Source: Heloderma charlesbogerti (taxonomy: Eukaryota; Chordata; Lepidosauria; Squamata; Helodermatidae). From it: 64,000 bases of DNA. The notes beneath the pieces are model-generated. The model was not told the DNA's origin and searched no databases. It saw only the letters and a program-made list of their open reading frames with translations. Location of the stretch: NCBI GenBank assembly GCA_026122225.1, contig JANEZZ010001901.1, positions 434,001-498,000 of the forward strand, written 5' to 3'. A program made the position numbers and the translations under genes. Positions 30,480 through 39,463 of this stretch are shown in pieces (position 1 is the first letter of the stretch; every line of letters starts with the position of its first letter).

Positions 30480-31123
30480 CCCATAGCCACGCCCCCAAGG
30501 AGCATCCCAAAATGCCAGCAGCTGTGTTGATCCTTGCCAACTAACCAGTTCCATAACAGTGTTATGTCCATCAGGAGCAGATCTTTCATAAAGCTAAATA
30601 GGTCTTATGGTACAATCCTATACTGGACTAGGTAGACCTTTGGTCTGACCCAGCACCGTTCCTCTTATGTCCTTATTCCTTTCTGGTATCTAATACAGCA
30701 GAGGGGTGGAGAGGAAGAACCAGCTTGGTGCTCTAAAAATAAATCCAGGAGCAGGGCTCCAAGGAAGCCATGATGCTTTGGAGTAGATGGGATCCAAACT
30801 GGAAGAGGCTCCTTCCACTTGAGAGGACCCTAGCTAAAGTTGCTTTAATGGCTGCACCTACTGGAGCAACTGGGCGGGGGGAGAGGTAACACACAAGGAT
30901 ACCCTCTTCCACTGAAGGAGAATGGAGTCTTTCACTTGCAGCATGTTATGAAATCCTCATTCTATTGAAAAATGACTTCAGGCACAATCCTATGCATGTT
31001 TAGACAGAAAAATCTTATGCATGTTTAGCCAGCCTGCTGTCTGGAGCATGGTGGGAGTTCTGGACTTTTTTCTGCTTAACATGCATAGGATTGCACCCTT
31101 AATTGCCCATTCAAGACCAAGTC
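30480..31123 (-). mobile_element. hAT-like MITE (49961-type), split by a Harbinger-like element
   Basis: 30480-30607 and 31099-31123 rejoin as TAGGTCTTAATTGCCCATTC, a continuous sequence at 2727-2746. The paralogue therefore shows the unfilled site. Other matching blocks are CAGCTGTGTTGATCC and GGAGCAGATCTTT. The insert between them is 30608-31098. Confidence 0.75.
30608..31098. mobile_element. Harbinger-like element with TTA TSD, composite interior
   Basis: A 491-bp insert with ends TGGTACAATCCTAT and GGATTGCACCC, flanked by TTA at 30605-30607 and 31099-31101. The last 119 bp (from about 30980) are themselves a palindromic short MITE of the same family. The part at 30625-30677 resembles a CR1 3' end (GGTAGACCTTTGGTCTGACC). 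It may be one long element or two neighbouring copies. Confidence 0.65.
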
Positions 31124-31340
31124 ATAAGACTGTGAGAAGAGCCCTGAAGGATCAGACCAAGGGTCCATCTAGTCCAGCATTCTCTTCACACAGTGGCCAA
31201 CCAGCTGTCAACTGGGAACCCACAAACATGACACAACTGCAACAGCACCCTCCCACCCATGTTCCCCAGCAACTGGTGCACATAGGCATACTGCCTCGGG
31301 TACTGGAGGTAGCATAGAGCCATCAGGACTAGTAGTCAAT
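31124..31340 (-). repeat. CR1-type LINE 3' end
   Basis: Reverse complement of the 26527-27015 type: GGATCAGACCAAGGGTCCAT, CACAGTGGCCAACCAGCTG, CACCCTCCCACCCATGTTCC, CCAGCAACTGGTGCACATAG. Confidence 0.8.
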
Positions 31341-31379
31341 ATTTGGGGGTTGGAGAAATTCATCCCCCCTCCCCCCCCC

Positions 31380-31514
31380 CAGCTACTGTGAGGATTGCAG
31401 CTAAGCTCAGAGGGAAGTGGGAATCCTGAGGGGGTGGCAGGTGATGGCAGCGTTCCTGCTAACAAAAAAGAGCCAGCGCTGCATCCCGGAGAGCCCTGCC
31501 TCCATGACCCCGCT
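31380..31514 (-). mobile_element. hAT-like MITE (49961-type) fragment
   Basis: GCTACTGTGAGGATTGCAGC, TAAGCTCAGAGGGAAG and GAGAGCCCTGCCTCCATGAC match the left third of the 49961 element in reverse orientation. Confidence 0.65.
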
Positions 31515-31679
31515 GCCCCTCAACACTTAGCGAAGCAGACTGAGCAAGGGACACAGATCCGTCTGTCACAGCTTCCGCCAGGATGGTGAGATGGACTCTC
31601 TTTCTATTTACACCGTAGCAATTCTTTCTCAGTTTGCGTCTGCACGTACATGAGCAGATGCAAACCTGACGGTACATGT

Positions 31680-31942
31680 GGCCACTGTAGCTGTGGGGAG
31701 AATGAATTTTCCAAGCAGCAATATATTGTTCCGTGCTGGAATGCAAAATATTTGGGATGACTTGGTCTGGAATGGGCAATTAAGACCTATTTGCTTTATC
31801 AAAGACCTGTTCCTGGTGGAGATGAAAACTCCTAGGACTGGTTTGTTGATATAGATTGACACAGCTGCCTGACATTTTTGGACTGCCCTTGGAGGCTGTC
31901 ACAGTGAGCTCCTGGATTTCCAAATTCACCACTACACCACTG
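31680..31942 (+). mobile_element. hAT-like MITE (49961-type), right two-thirds
   Basis: GTAGCTGTGGGGAGAATGAA through TTTCCAAATTCACCACTACA to CCACTG is very similar to 50090-50332. The left third is missing, and an inverted left third lies nearby at 31380-31514. Confidence 0.7.
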
Positions 31943-31949
31943 TGTGTGC

Positions 31950-32560
31950 GCGTGTGGTTCAATCCAGCTGGGTGTGTGGACGTTTCTGTTGAAGGGGGAG
32001 GGGGAGATATAATGAAGGAGCTTAGGGAAGGCTAATGGGTAATGTTAGGGTGCTAAGGAAGTGTGCAAGGGGGCTGTTTAGATGAGAAAGGATCTATCCA
32101 GGAGGGCCGAGTTGAGAGGGTGAAGCTTCCATAGAGTATCATATTTTGAAAACCTAAAATGTTTGTGTTTGAGTGCATGAAAAAGCTTTTAACACCCCTG
32201 CATTCTTTCTCAGACGTCCAATTGAAATACCCCTGCCTTACTCTCAGCTGCACTGTTTTTGGATCCCAGCATATCTTACAAGGTTGCATAATCTTAGAAG
32301 GGGGCGTGGCTGTGACTGTCACCAAGGCACTTCTGAATTTGCCACTACGCTACTGCATGTCGGTCCTCTTGTTTTGGTGGCAGCACATTCACTAAGCAGC
32401 CACCCCGCTTCATAATAAATGAGACAACGCGCCAGACACAGCAGGAGTCACGCAGGCATGTGTCACTCATGAGACCGACTTCCTGTGACACGTCTCACAA
32501 GGAAATGACCTTCCATACGCCTCGACAGCTTCCCTGCTTGTGAAACGGAGGGCATGACTG
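31950..32560. other. no recognisable gene
   Basis: A short piece at 32300-32360 (GTGACTGTCACCAAGGCACT, GCCACTACGCTACTGC) resembles the right end of the 49961-type MITE. The rest has no feature that I can name. Confidence 0.4.
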
Positions 32561-32594
32561 CACTACTGTGGTGCAGAAGTGGTTAGAGTGACCT

Positions 32595-32707
32595 TGCCCA
32601 ACCTGGCTGGCACCCTCCGGATGTGTTGGACTACAACTCTCATGCTGGTTGGGGGTGATGGGGGTTGTAGTCCAATACATCTGGAGGGCACCAGGCTGGG
32701 GAGGCTG
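32595..32707. mobile_element. palindromic MITE (ACATCTGGAGGGC family), well preserved
   Basis: The arms GCACCCTCCGGATGTGTTGG, ACTACAACTC and GTAGTCCAATACATCTGGAG, GGCACC form a hairpin. The outer flank motif CCCAACCTGG/CCAGGCTGGGG is also palindromic. Confidence 0.8.
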
Positions 32708-32808
32708 CAATCCTATACACGTTTAGATGGGAAAAAAGTCCTGAGGACTGATATAACACTGCAGCTTCTATGCCTGCTGCAGCAGACAAGCTGTAGTAGG
32801 TGTTACAA

Positions 32809-32916
32809 GGGTGCAATCCTATGCATGTTTAGACAGAAAAGCCTCCTACATGGCTTGCTGGGGAATGCTGGGAATTGTAAGATGATTTCTGTCTAAACAT
32901 GGATAGGATTGCACAC
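32809..32916. mobile_element. short Harbinger-like palindromic MITE
   Basis: The ends GGGTGCAATCCTATGCATGT and ATGGATAGGATTGCAC enclose the GGCTTGCTGGGGAATGCTGG core. Flanks are CAA and TCA, so the TSD is worn. A half-copy of the same family lies at 32706-32745. Confidence 0.7.
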
Positions 32917-33129
32917 TCAGAGTGCCAGAGACTCTGGTTCAAATCTTCCCTCAGCCACCAAGCATGCTACCGTGGCTCAGTCACACTCTTTCAGCCTAAC
33001 CTTCCTCACGTGGTTGTTGTGAGGATAAAATGGGAGGAAGCAAAGAATATAGAAACTGTTTGAAAAGCCACAAAATGGCCTCACACAAAGGATTGCTAAA
33101 GAAATCCTCCCCACCCTCCATAGGCTAAG

Positions 33130-33262
33130 TCAGCTTTCCCTGACCTGGTAGTCCAATACATCCAGAGGGCACAACTCCCATCATCCTGAGCCAGCATGCT
33201 GGATGGAGATGATGGGGATGTGGTTCCACACATCTAGAGGGCACCAAGTTGGGAAAGGCTGG
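33130..33262. mobile_element. palindromic MITE (ACATCTGGAGGGC family)
   Basis: The arms carry CCAATACATCCAGAGGGCAC and CACATCTAGAGGGCACCAAG around CTCCCATCATCCTGAGCCAG. The left arm appears rearranged. Confidence 0.6.
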
Positions 33263-33302
33263 GCTAAGCCTTTCACGTTCTTCTTGGCCTTGTGGAAGGG
33301 TA

Positions 33303-33412
33303 TTGTTGTTGTTCAGTCGTTCAGTCGTGTCCGACTCTTTGTGACCCCATTGACCATAGCACGCCAGGCCTTCCTGTCCTCCGCTCTGTCCCGGAGTGTG
33401 CTCAAGTTCATA
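33303..33412 (-). mobile_element. RTE/BovB LINE, copy F, 110-bp stub
   Basis: Contains only the last 110 bp of BovB, starting (plus strand) TTGTTGTTGTTCAGTCGTTC and matching the 3' end of copies A and D. The exact 11-bp repeat GTGGAAGGGTA lies at 33292-33302 and 33413-33423. It is a true insertion, extremely 5'-truncated, not a remnant of a larger copy. Confidence 0.92.
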
Positions 33413-33635
33413 GTGGAAGGGTATACCATCGAATAAAATAAATGTTACGGAACCGTTGTTCCTGTGTGAGAGCCTGGCAGAATTATGGAACTCTCATCTT
33501 TCATGCTAAAGGGAATGGCAAAACATCATGTGAAGAGCCATCTCTGTGGAGAGGGATTTGGGCATTCACAGCCCATTACCAGATGCAGGAACAATCTAGG
33601 GGGGTGGCGGGGGATTGTTCCTGCATCACTTTCAC

Positions 33636-33865
33636 AAGACGTAATTATGGCCACCAATTTGGGTGGCTTTAAAAGGGGAGTTAAACACATTCCTGGAGGA
33701 GAAGGTTATCAATGGCTACTAGTCCTGGTGGCTATATGCGACCTCCACAGTATTAGAGGCAGTGTGCCTAGGTATGCCAGTTGCTGGGGAACATAGGCGG
33801 GAGGGTGCTCTTGCACTCATGTCCTGCTTGTGGGTTCCCAGTTGACAGCTGGTTGGCTGTTGGAA

Positions 33866-33866
<1 letters not shown>
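33636..33866 (+). repeat. CR1-type LINE 3' end
   Basis: GTAATTATGGCCACCAATTT, GGAGAAGGTTATCAATGGCT, ACTAGTCCTGG and CCTGCTTGTGGGTTCCCAGT match the 26527 copy. It stops at a (TG)n run where the family ending is expected. Confidence 0.75.

Positions 33867-33867
<1 letters not shown>

Positions 33868-33899
<32 letters not shown>
33868..33899 (+). repeat. (TG)n microsatellite
   Basis: About 15 TG units at the end of a CR1-type fragment. Confidence 0.95.
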
Positions 33900-33901
<2 letters not shown>

Positions 33902-34280
33902 AAAAAAGGGGCAAAAGCTAAAAGCAAACCCAATGTTTTCCAGCCATCTCCCCAGTTTTGGTGGCGAATGCAAGGCGGATTGCTGAGGGGTGAAAAAGAC
34001 ATGGCTTAAAGCTAGAAGAGTTCTGTCTGCAAAGAGAAAGTGCTGCTTCATGGATCTGGAGAATTGATGGCCAAGATACACATTTCACAGAATTCCATGT
34101 AACTTTCCCCAGATTTCAATTAATGAAAAGCAGCCATTGGAGGCTGAAATCAGGAGTGGAAGAAAGCCATGTGGGCAGGGAGTGCGGCTTAACCCTTTTC
34201 CTGCCAGCAGCTTTTCTTTCAAAATCATGCCCTCTGCCTCACACAAGCTTCTTTTCTCTCTTGCCGGAGACAAGAGACAT
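33900..34280. other. no recognisable feature
   Basis: No gene or named repeat seen. Confidence 0.4.
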
Positions 34281-34283
34281 GGA

Positions 34284-34640
34284 CAGAGTATAGCGTGGTA
34301 GCTAACAGACTCAGGCCGCAATCCTATGCCTGTTCAACCAGAAAAAAGTCCTAGAACTCCCAGCATTCCCCAGACAGGCTGGCAGGGGAGTGCTGGGACT
34401 TGTAGGACTTTTTTCTCTCTGGACAAGCATAGGATTGCACCCTTAGCTACGAATGAGGAAACTCCTGTTCAGATCTTACCTCTTCCATGAAACCACCTGA
34501 GGCAAGCCTTTCCCTGAGCCCCCTCGCAAACTCAGGGTATGATTGATGATAATACTCACCTACCTTACTGAGATGTTGTAAGGACTGCAGCAAGATTACA
34601 TATGTGAAACACTTCGAATATCTTGCAAGGGGAAGAAGAC
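34284..34640 (+). mobile_element. MIR-like CORE-SINE, split by a Harbinger-like MITE
   Basis: The head GCGTGGTAGCTAACAGACTC continues after the insert with GCTACGAATGAGGAAACTCC and the B-box-like TGTTCAGATCTTACC. The core CTCACCTACCTTACTGAGAT and GTTGTAAGGACTGC is divergent, so the SINE is old. Confidence 0.6.
34314..34442. mobile_element. short Harbinger-like palindromic MITE
   Basis: The ends GGCCGCAATCCTATGCCTG and CAAGCATAGGATTGCACC enclose CCTAGAACTCCCAGCATTCC and its mirror. Flanks are TCA and TTA. It sits inside an older MIR-like SINE. Confidence 0.75.
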
Positions 34641-34689
34641 AAAGGAGGGGGGTAATTTGAAAGGAAAGTTGCCAAGAGGGCATTGGGTA

Positions 34690-34795
34690 AGCCAGCCTCC
34701 TCCAACCAAGTTCTCTCTAGATGTATTGGACTACAACCCCCATCATGCCCATCAGGATGATGGGAGCTATAGTCCAACACACCTGGGGGACTCTT
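34690..34795. mobile_element. palindromic MITE (ACATCTGGAGGGC family)
   Basis: GATGTATTGGACTACAACCC and GGAGCTATAGTCCAACACAC pair around CCCATCATGCCCATCAGG. Confidence 0.7.
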
Positions 34796-34798
34796 TAA

Positions 34799-34822
34799 GC
34801 TCTCTCTCTCTCTCTCTCTCCC
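34799..34822 (+). repeat. (TC)n microsatellite
   Basis: About 11 TC units. Confidence 0.9.
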
Positions 34823-34879
34823 CCTCCTTTCCCTTCTGATTGCAGCCTCCAGCAGCTGTTTTTTATAAGTAAGCAAATA

Positions 34880-35460
34880 ACTAACGAAATAACCAAACTA
34901 TTTGAAGAAGTTACACAGCACTCTGTGCCACATATGGTTAGCTCACTTTGTACAATGTACATTTTTCCAGAGAGATCAGAGACATTGGCTCTGCTTAATA
35001 TCCCTTCCTTCCTTGTCATTGGAGACTCTGAACGTTGTTTGAAAAATGGAAGGTGTGTGTAGGTTTTGTGGGGTGGGGGTGGGGAGCATACAAAATCAGG
35101 AAGATTAGAAAGGTTGCATACTTACCTTTAGAACTGAAATTAATTTGGGGAGGGGGACATTTCCTCTGGGTTCAAATTTCCTTGCAAAAAATTAAAATGC
35201 TTGTCATCTGAATTGCGTCTTCACCATGTGCAAACCATGGGTACTGTTCCGTTGGGAGGAATGGTGAGGAAAGGGAAGCACTATAGTTAGGAAATGGATA
35301 AAGAACTGAATTGATAGAATTAATGTCCTGTTGTTGTTTTTTTACTAAGAAGCCCAAAGTGGCAAACAAATGTTTGTGTGTATATAATGGCACTGAAACA
35401 ATATCTTATTCAACAAATTAAAAGAATCACCCACTGAGAGCCAGGGCAGCGTGGCAATGA
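34880..35460. other. no recognisable feature
   Basis: No gene or named repeat seen. Confidence 0.4.
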
Positions 35461-35473
35461 GACTGTTGTACTC

Positions 35474-35612
35474 AGTGGTGCCATGAGGACAGGACTTTAG
35501 GGCAAACGTCCAGGGCCCATTCAGTGGAATGAACAGGAAGGCCTCTAAATGCAGCAGGACTGGCTTACCGCATTTTTTGAAGTTAAGCAAAGTCACATAC
35601 ATCACCACTGAG
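35474..35612. repeat. unclassified repeat with CAGTGGTGC end
   Basis: CAGTGGTGCCATGAGGACAG to ATACATCACCACTG, an inverted-repeat-ended element related to 19574-19705. No 8-bp TSD is clear. It lies directly before the MITE at 35622. Confidence 0.45.
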
Positions 35613-35621
35613 AGACCCAGA

Positions 35622-35809
35622 CAATGGCAGCTGGTGGCTCCAATGTCAGTCGGGTGGTGAATCTGCTCCAGGTTTCAGCCGGAACCAGTCAGAACTCTAT
35701 CCAAGGAGCTTTGTGCCTTGAAGAGCTCCTTTAGAGTTCTGACTGGTTCTGACTGCAACCCAGAGCGGATTCACTGCCCCAATGACATTGGAGCCACCAG
35801 CCCCCACTG
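35622..35809. mobile_element. palindromic hAT-like MITE (CAGTGGAGG family), complete
   Basis: The terminal repeats CTGGTGGCTCCAATGTCAGT and TGACATTGGAGCCACCAGCC face each other. Flanks are GACCCAGA (35614-35621) and GACCCAGG (35810-35817), a 7-of-8 match and therefore an hAT-type TSD. At 188 bp this is the cleanest member of the family. Confidence 0.85.
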
Positions 35810-35819
35810 GACCCAGGGT

Positions 35820-36870
35820 GGCACTGTGGGGTGGAGAGCACATAAGACCATTCAGTCCGGAGTCTAGCATTTCCTGGTTGTACCTGGAGTGCTTGTACTC
35901 GCAGCGAGGAATCCTGGGTTCAACCTCTGGGACAGGTGGACAGCGAACTCTTCCTGCACCCGCCCTTCATGGTGGGTGGACCACAGCAAGGCCGTTGCCA
36001 TGGCAGTCCCATGAATTCCTCATTCGAAAGGAAGAGTGATCGTAAAGACATGAAAGAAAATGCCCCGATGAATGGTTTCCATTTTCCTTCCTTTTGGCTG
36101 AGGTGGCAAAAAGCTTGCCTGCTCCTTAGCAGATTATGACAGGATGTACGTTTTGAAAACGAAAGTCAAAGTCGGAGGTATGTATCACAATCGGAGCATC
36201 TTTCTTTCTTTATCTTCTTCTTTACTGATTTCTGGCACCATAAGCATTTGTTTTCCATTAAGGTTGAATTACATGGGGTGGGGGTCCCGCAAGACACAGA
36301 TCCCCCCTGCCCCATTCTTCAAAGTGGAGCACAGCACAATCACATCCATTGCCCCCTCCGCTGCATAATATGCTCATCGTCCCTCTGCAGCTGGCATGTT
36401 GAACCTCTTTGAGCACACAGGCTGAATGCCACTTCAGAGAAGCTCTCGGGGGCCGCCTTCTAGGGGTGGGTGGGGCTGAAGGCAAAAGGGGCAGAGCCAA
36501 AACTACCAGCATATTTTAGCTTAAACCTCTTCTTGCCAGCAACTACGCCTTAAGAGAAGCTTTTTGACTTTTTAGAAGGCGGGGGGGACTACACAAAAGC
36601 CAGGAAACCATCAAATAATCAGTGGTCAAAAGAAATGGGCAGGGCTACAGGAAGGGGCGTGGGCATTGGGGGAACATCCCCCCCCCCAGAAGGTCGGCTT
36701 GCTCTGCTCTACAGCCATCAACTGGGCCATGTGGGAGGAGCCTATGCTGGGGCTCCGCCCCATGTGAACGCTCCCACATGGGAATGTGTAGGCTCCTCCC
36801 ATCCGGCTCAGGGTTCCCACATTATCCCAGCCATATGGGAAAGACCAGCACTATAGCAGTTGCCACAGCG
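35820..36870. other. no gene seen; one imperfect inverted repeat
   Basis: At about 36734-36805, TGGGAGGAGCCTATGCTGG faces TAGGCTCCTCCCA, with CCACATGGG-like ends, a probable small foldback element. The remainder has no feature that I can name. Confidence 0.4.
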
Positions 36871-36884
36871 CTGGCATAACATAA

Positions 36885-37770
36885 GAGAAAAAATGAGTCA
36901 TTTTTCTCCCTCTCATCATACTAGAACCCAGTGGGGTCCTCCCATGCAGCGGATTGATGGGAGATTCAGGAGAGATAAAAGGAAGTCCTTCTTCACACAG
37001 CACGTAGCTAAACTATGGAATTCACTACCACGGTATGTAGTGATGGCCACCAGTTTGGATGGATTTAAAAGAGGGTTAGGGCGCAATCCTATGGCCACTA
37101 CTCAGTGGCTAGACAGCCATAGGATAGGTCGGTTCCTGGGAGCCCACACTCCACAATCGGTTCCCTGAGAACCGACCCCCACCCCCTCCTGCACCGCCTC
37201 ATAGGCAGCATGGATCAGCCCTGCGCTCCGCGCTTGTAAGAAGAGCACAGAGCAGTGATCCTGGAGGCAGGCCGGGGTGGGGAGGGCAGAAGTGCTGTTC
37301 CAATGCTTCCTATGCATAGTACGACGTCCGCCGCCCCCCCTCCACTCCGACTTCCTGCCGCTAGACAGCCAAAATCAGCTGTCTAGCCACGAATGCAGGG
37401 CGGCTGAAGCACAGAGGGGATGATCCCCTCTGCGCTGCTCCTGCCCTGCATTGCATAGGTGGTTGCCTCCAGGTTCGGAGGCAGGCACCTATCCCGATAG
37501 GATTGCACCCTTAGATAAATGCCTGGAAGAGAAGGCTATCAATGACTACTAGTCCTGATGGCTATGTGCTACCTCCAGTAGCAGAGGCAGTATGCCTATG
37601 TACACCAGTTGCTGGGGAACATGGGTAGGAGGGTGCTCTTGCACTCATGTCCTGCTTGTGGGTTCCTGGTTGAGAGCTGGTTGTCCACTGTGTGAACAGA
37701 ATGCTGGACTAGATGGACCCTTTGTCTGATCCAGCATGGCTCTTCTTATGGTCTTAAGAAGGGTCCCTTA
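36885..37770 (+). repeat. CR1-type LINE 3' end, split by a Harbinger-like MITE
   Basis: GATAAAAGGAAGTCCTTCTT, GTGATGGCCACCAGTTTGG and GAGGGTTA are followed, after a 432-bp insert, by TTAGATAAATGCCTGGAAG, GGCTATCAATGACTACTAGT and TGGACTAGATGGACCCTTTG. Removing the insert gives the uninterrupted order seen at 26765 and 45300. Confidence 0.85.
37079..37510. mobile_element. Harbinger-like long MITE with TTA TSD
   Basis: A 432-bp insert with ends GGGCGCAATCCTATGG and ATAGGATTGCACCC. TTA is duplicated at 37076-37078 and 37511-37513. The host CR1 repeat supplies the unfilled site (GGGGGTTAGACAAATT at 26765), so the 3-bp TTA target is demonstrated, not assumed. The interior is GC-rich with no ORF of note. 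TWA targets are typical of PIF/Harbinger elements. Confidence 0.88.
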
Positions 37771-37794
37771 GAACACAGGTTCTGGGCTCCTCAT

Positions 37795-37985
37795 AGCCTT
37801 GACCTCGTTTGGTGACCTTAGGCAAGCTGCCCCTCTCAGTCTCAACTCCACCCCATCTGCAATACGAAGAAGAAGAAGAAGAAAGAGGAGAAGAAGAAGG
37901 AGAAGAAGAAGAAGAAGAAGAAGAAGAGGGTTGTTGTAAGGATCATGGAGACAATGCACGTCTGCTTGGAAAGCTCTGCGGTGTT
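37795..37985 (+). mobile_element. MIR-like CORE-SINE fragment with (GAA)n expansion
   Basis: The core GGTGACCTTAGGCAAGCTGC and the later block GGGTTGTTGTAAGGATCATG are MIR-like. Between them a (GAA)n tract at about 37866-37928 has expanded. Copy D of BovB begins immediately after. Confidence 0.65.
37866..37928 (+). repeat. (GAA)n microsatellite
   Basis: About 20 GAA units with a few GAG interruptions, inside a MIR-like SINE. The Glu-rich and Leu-rich ORFs around it are artefacts. Confidence 0.95.
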
Positions 37986-37989
37986 CTAT

Positions 37990-38929
37990 TATTGTTGTTC
38001 AGTTGTTAAGTAATGTCCGACTCTTCGTGACCCCATGGATCATAGCACACCAGGCCTTCCTGTCCTCCGCTCTCTCCCGGAGCATGCTCAAGTCCATATT
38101 CATTGCATCGGTGATGCTATCTAGCCATCTCATCCTCTGCTGTCCCCTTCTCCTTTTGCCTTCCGTCTTTCCCACCATCAGGGTCTTTTCCAGGGAGTTT
38201 TCTCTTCGCATTAGGTGGCCAAAATATTTGAGCTTCAGCTTCAGTATCTGTCCTTCCAATGAGCAGTCAGGATTGATTTCCTTTAGGATGGACTGATTTG
38301 ACCTCCTTGCAGTCCAGGGGACTCGTAAGAGTCTTCTCCAGCACCACAGTTCGAAGGCATCAATTCTTCGGCGCTCAGCCTTCCTTATAGTCCAGCTCTC
38401 ACAGCCATACATTACTACTGGGAAAACCATAGCTTTGATTAGACGGACCTTTGTCGGCAAGGTGATGTCTCTGCTTCTTACTATGCTGTCTAGGTTGGCC
38501 ATAGCTTTCCTCCCAAGGAGCAAGCGTCTTTTAATTTCATGGCTGCAGTCACCGTCTGCAGTGATCTTGGAGCCCAAGAAAATAGAATCTGTCACTGCTT
38601 CCATTTCTTCCCCTTCTATATGCCAGGAAGTGATGGGGCCAGATGCCATGATCTTCGTTTTTTTAATGTTGAGTTTCAAACCAGCTTTTGCACTCTCCAC
38701 TTTCACCCTCAACAAGAGGCTCTTTAGATCTTCTTCGCTTTCTGCCATTAGGGTGGTATTGTCTGTGTATCTGAGGTTGTTGATAATTCTCCTGGCAATC
38801 TTAATTCCGACCTGTGATTCATCCAACCCGGCGTTTCTCATGATGTACTCTGCATATAAGTTAAATAAGCAGGGCGACAATATGCAGCCTTGTCGTACTC
38901 CTTTCCCAATTTTGAACCAATCGGTTACA
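37990..38929 (-). mobile_element. RTE/BovB LINE, copy D, 5'-truncated
   Basis: The last 940 bp of BovB on the minus strand, from the HGTTDWF region of the reverse transcriptase to the CAAC-type 3' end. It shares protein variants with copy E (GQQRMRW, LMVGKT, SIFLGSK), which copies A and C lack. A TSD was not found. Confidence 0.92.
37999..38929 (-). pseudogene. BovB reverse transcriptase C-terminal part, truncated
   Basis: The frame is open from the truncation point near the HGTTDWF motif to the stop at 37999. The YADD box is changed: the residues read RYTDNTT where the intact copy has RYADDTT, so one catalytic aspartate is lost. RQGCILSP and the C-terminal YFGHLMRR block are present. It lacks the endonuclease and most of the reverse transcriptase, so it is non-functional despite the open frame. 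Confidence 0.9.
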
Positions 38930-38934
38930 TGCTA

Positions 38935-39397
38935 CGTATTCACACTAGCTGAAGGTTCTACCCCAGCTGTAGGTACAAAGTAAATTTTAATTCTGCCAAA
39001 GCGCTGCCTGTGCAGAGATCCTGGTTTGGACAGGTGCTCAGAGCTATCCCTGCTGCCATGAGTTCAGAATAAGTTCTGCCTTTTATTATTAAACATGCTG
39101 TCTACCTCTTACTGACAGCAGATGCAAAGAGAATCATAAACGCATAATAAGGGGTGTGCATGTGTGTGTGTGTGTGTGTAGCACACTTCTTTCCCATGAA
39201 TCACAAAACACAGTTTGGAGGTATAAATAGTTACAAGGCTGAACAATACATCGTGGCGAACAATACCTGATTTCAGATCCTTATACAACCAGACAGGTTC
39301 CTCTTTTCCTGCTAACAAGCTAATATTTTAACCAGCCATTGTAGCCTAGCTGCTAAGTGTACTATTGATGTGGCACAACCTACAATGCAACAGGAAC

Positions 39398-39463
<66 letters not shown>

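Larger units (their letters stand above)
32565..33063 (+). mobile_element. MIR-like CORE-SINE, split by MITEs
   Basis: The head GCAGAAGTGGTTAGAGTG (ends 32590) resumes at about 32919 with AGAGTGCCAGAGACTCTGGT and the B box GGTTCAAATC, then core CCTTCCTCACGTGGTTGTTG and GAGGATAAAATGGGAGG. AGAGTG occurs on both sides of the interruption. The inserts (32595-32707, 32809-32916 and sequence between) are younger than the SINE. Confidence 0.65.

Noticed and set aside
37809..38009. Glu-rich ORF
   Set aside because: Translation of a (GAA)n microsatellite inside a SINE.
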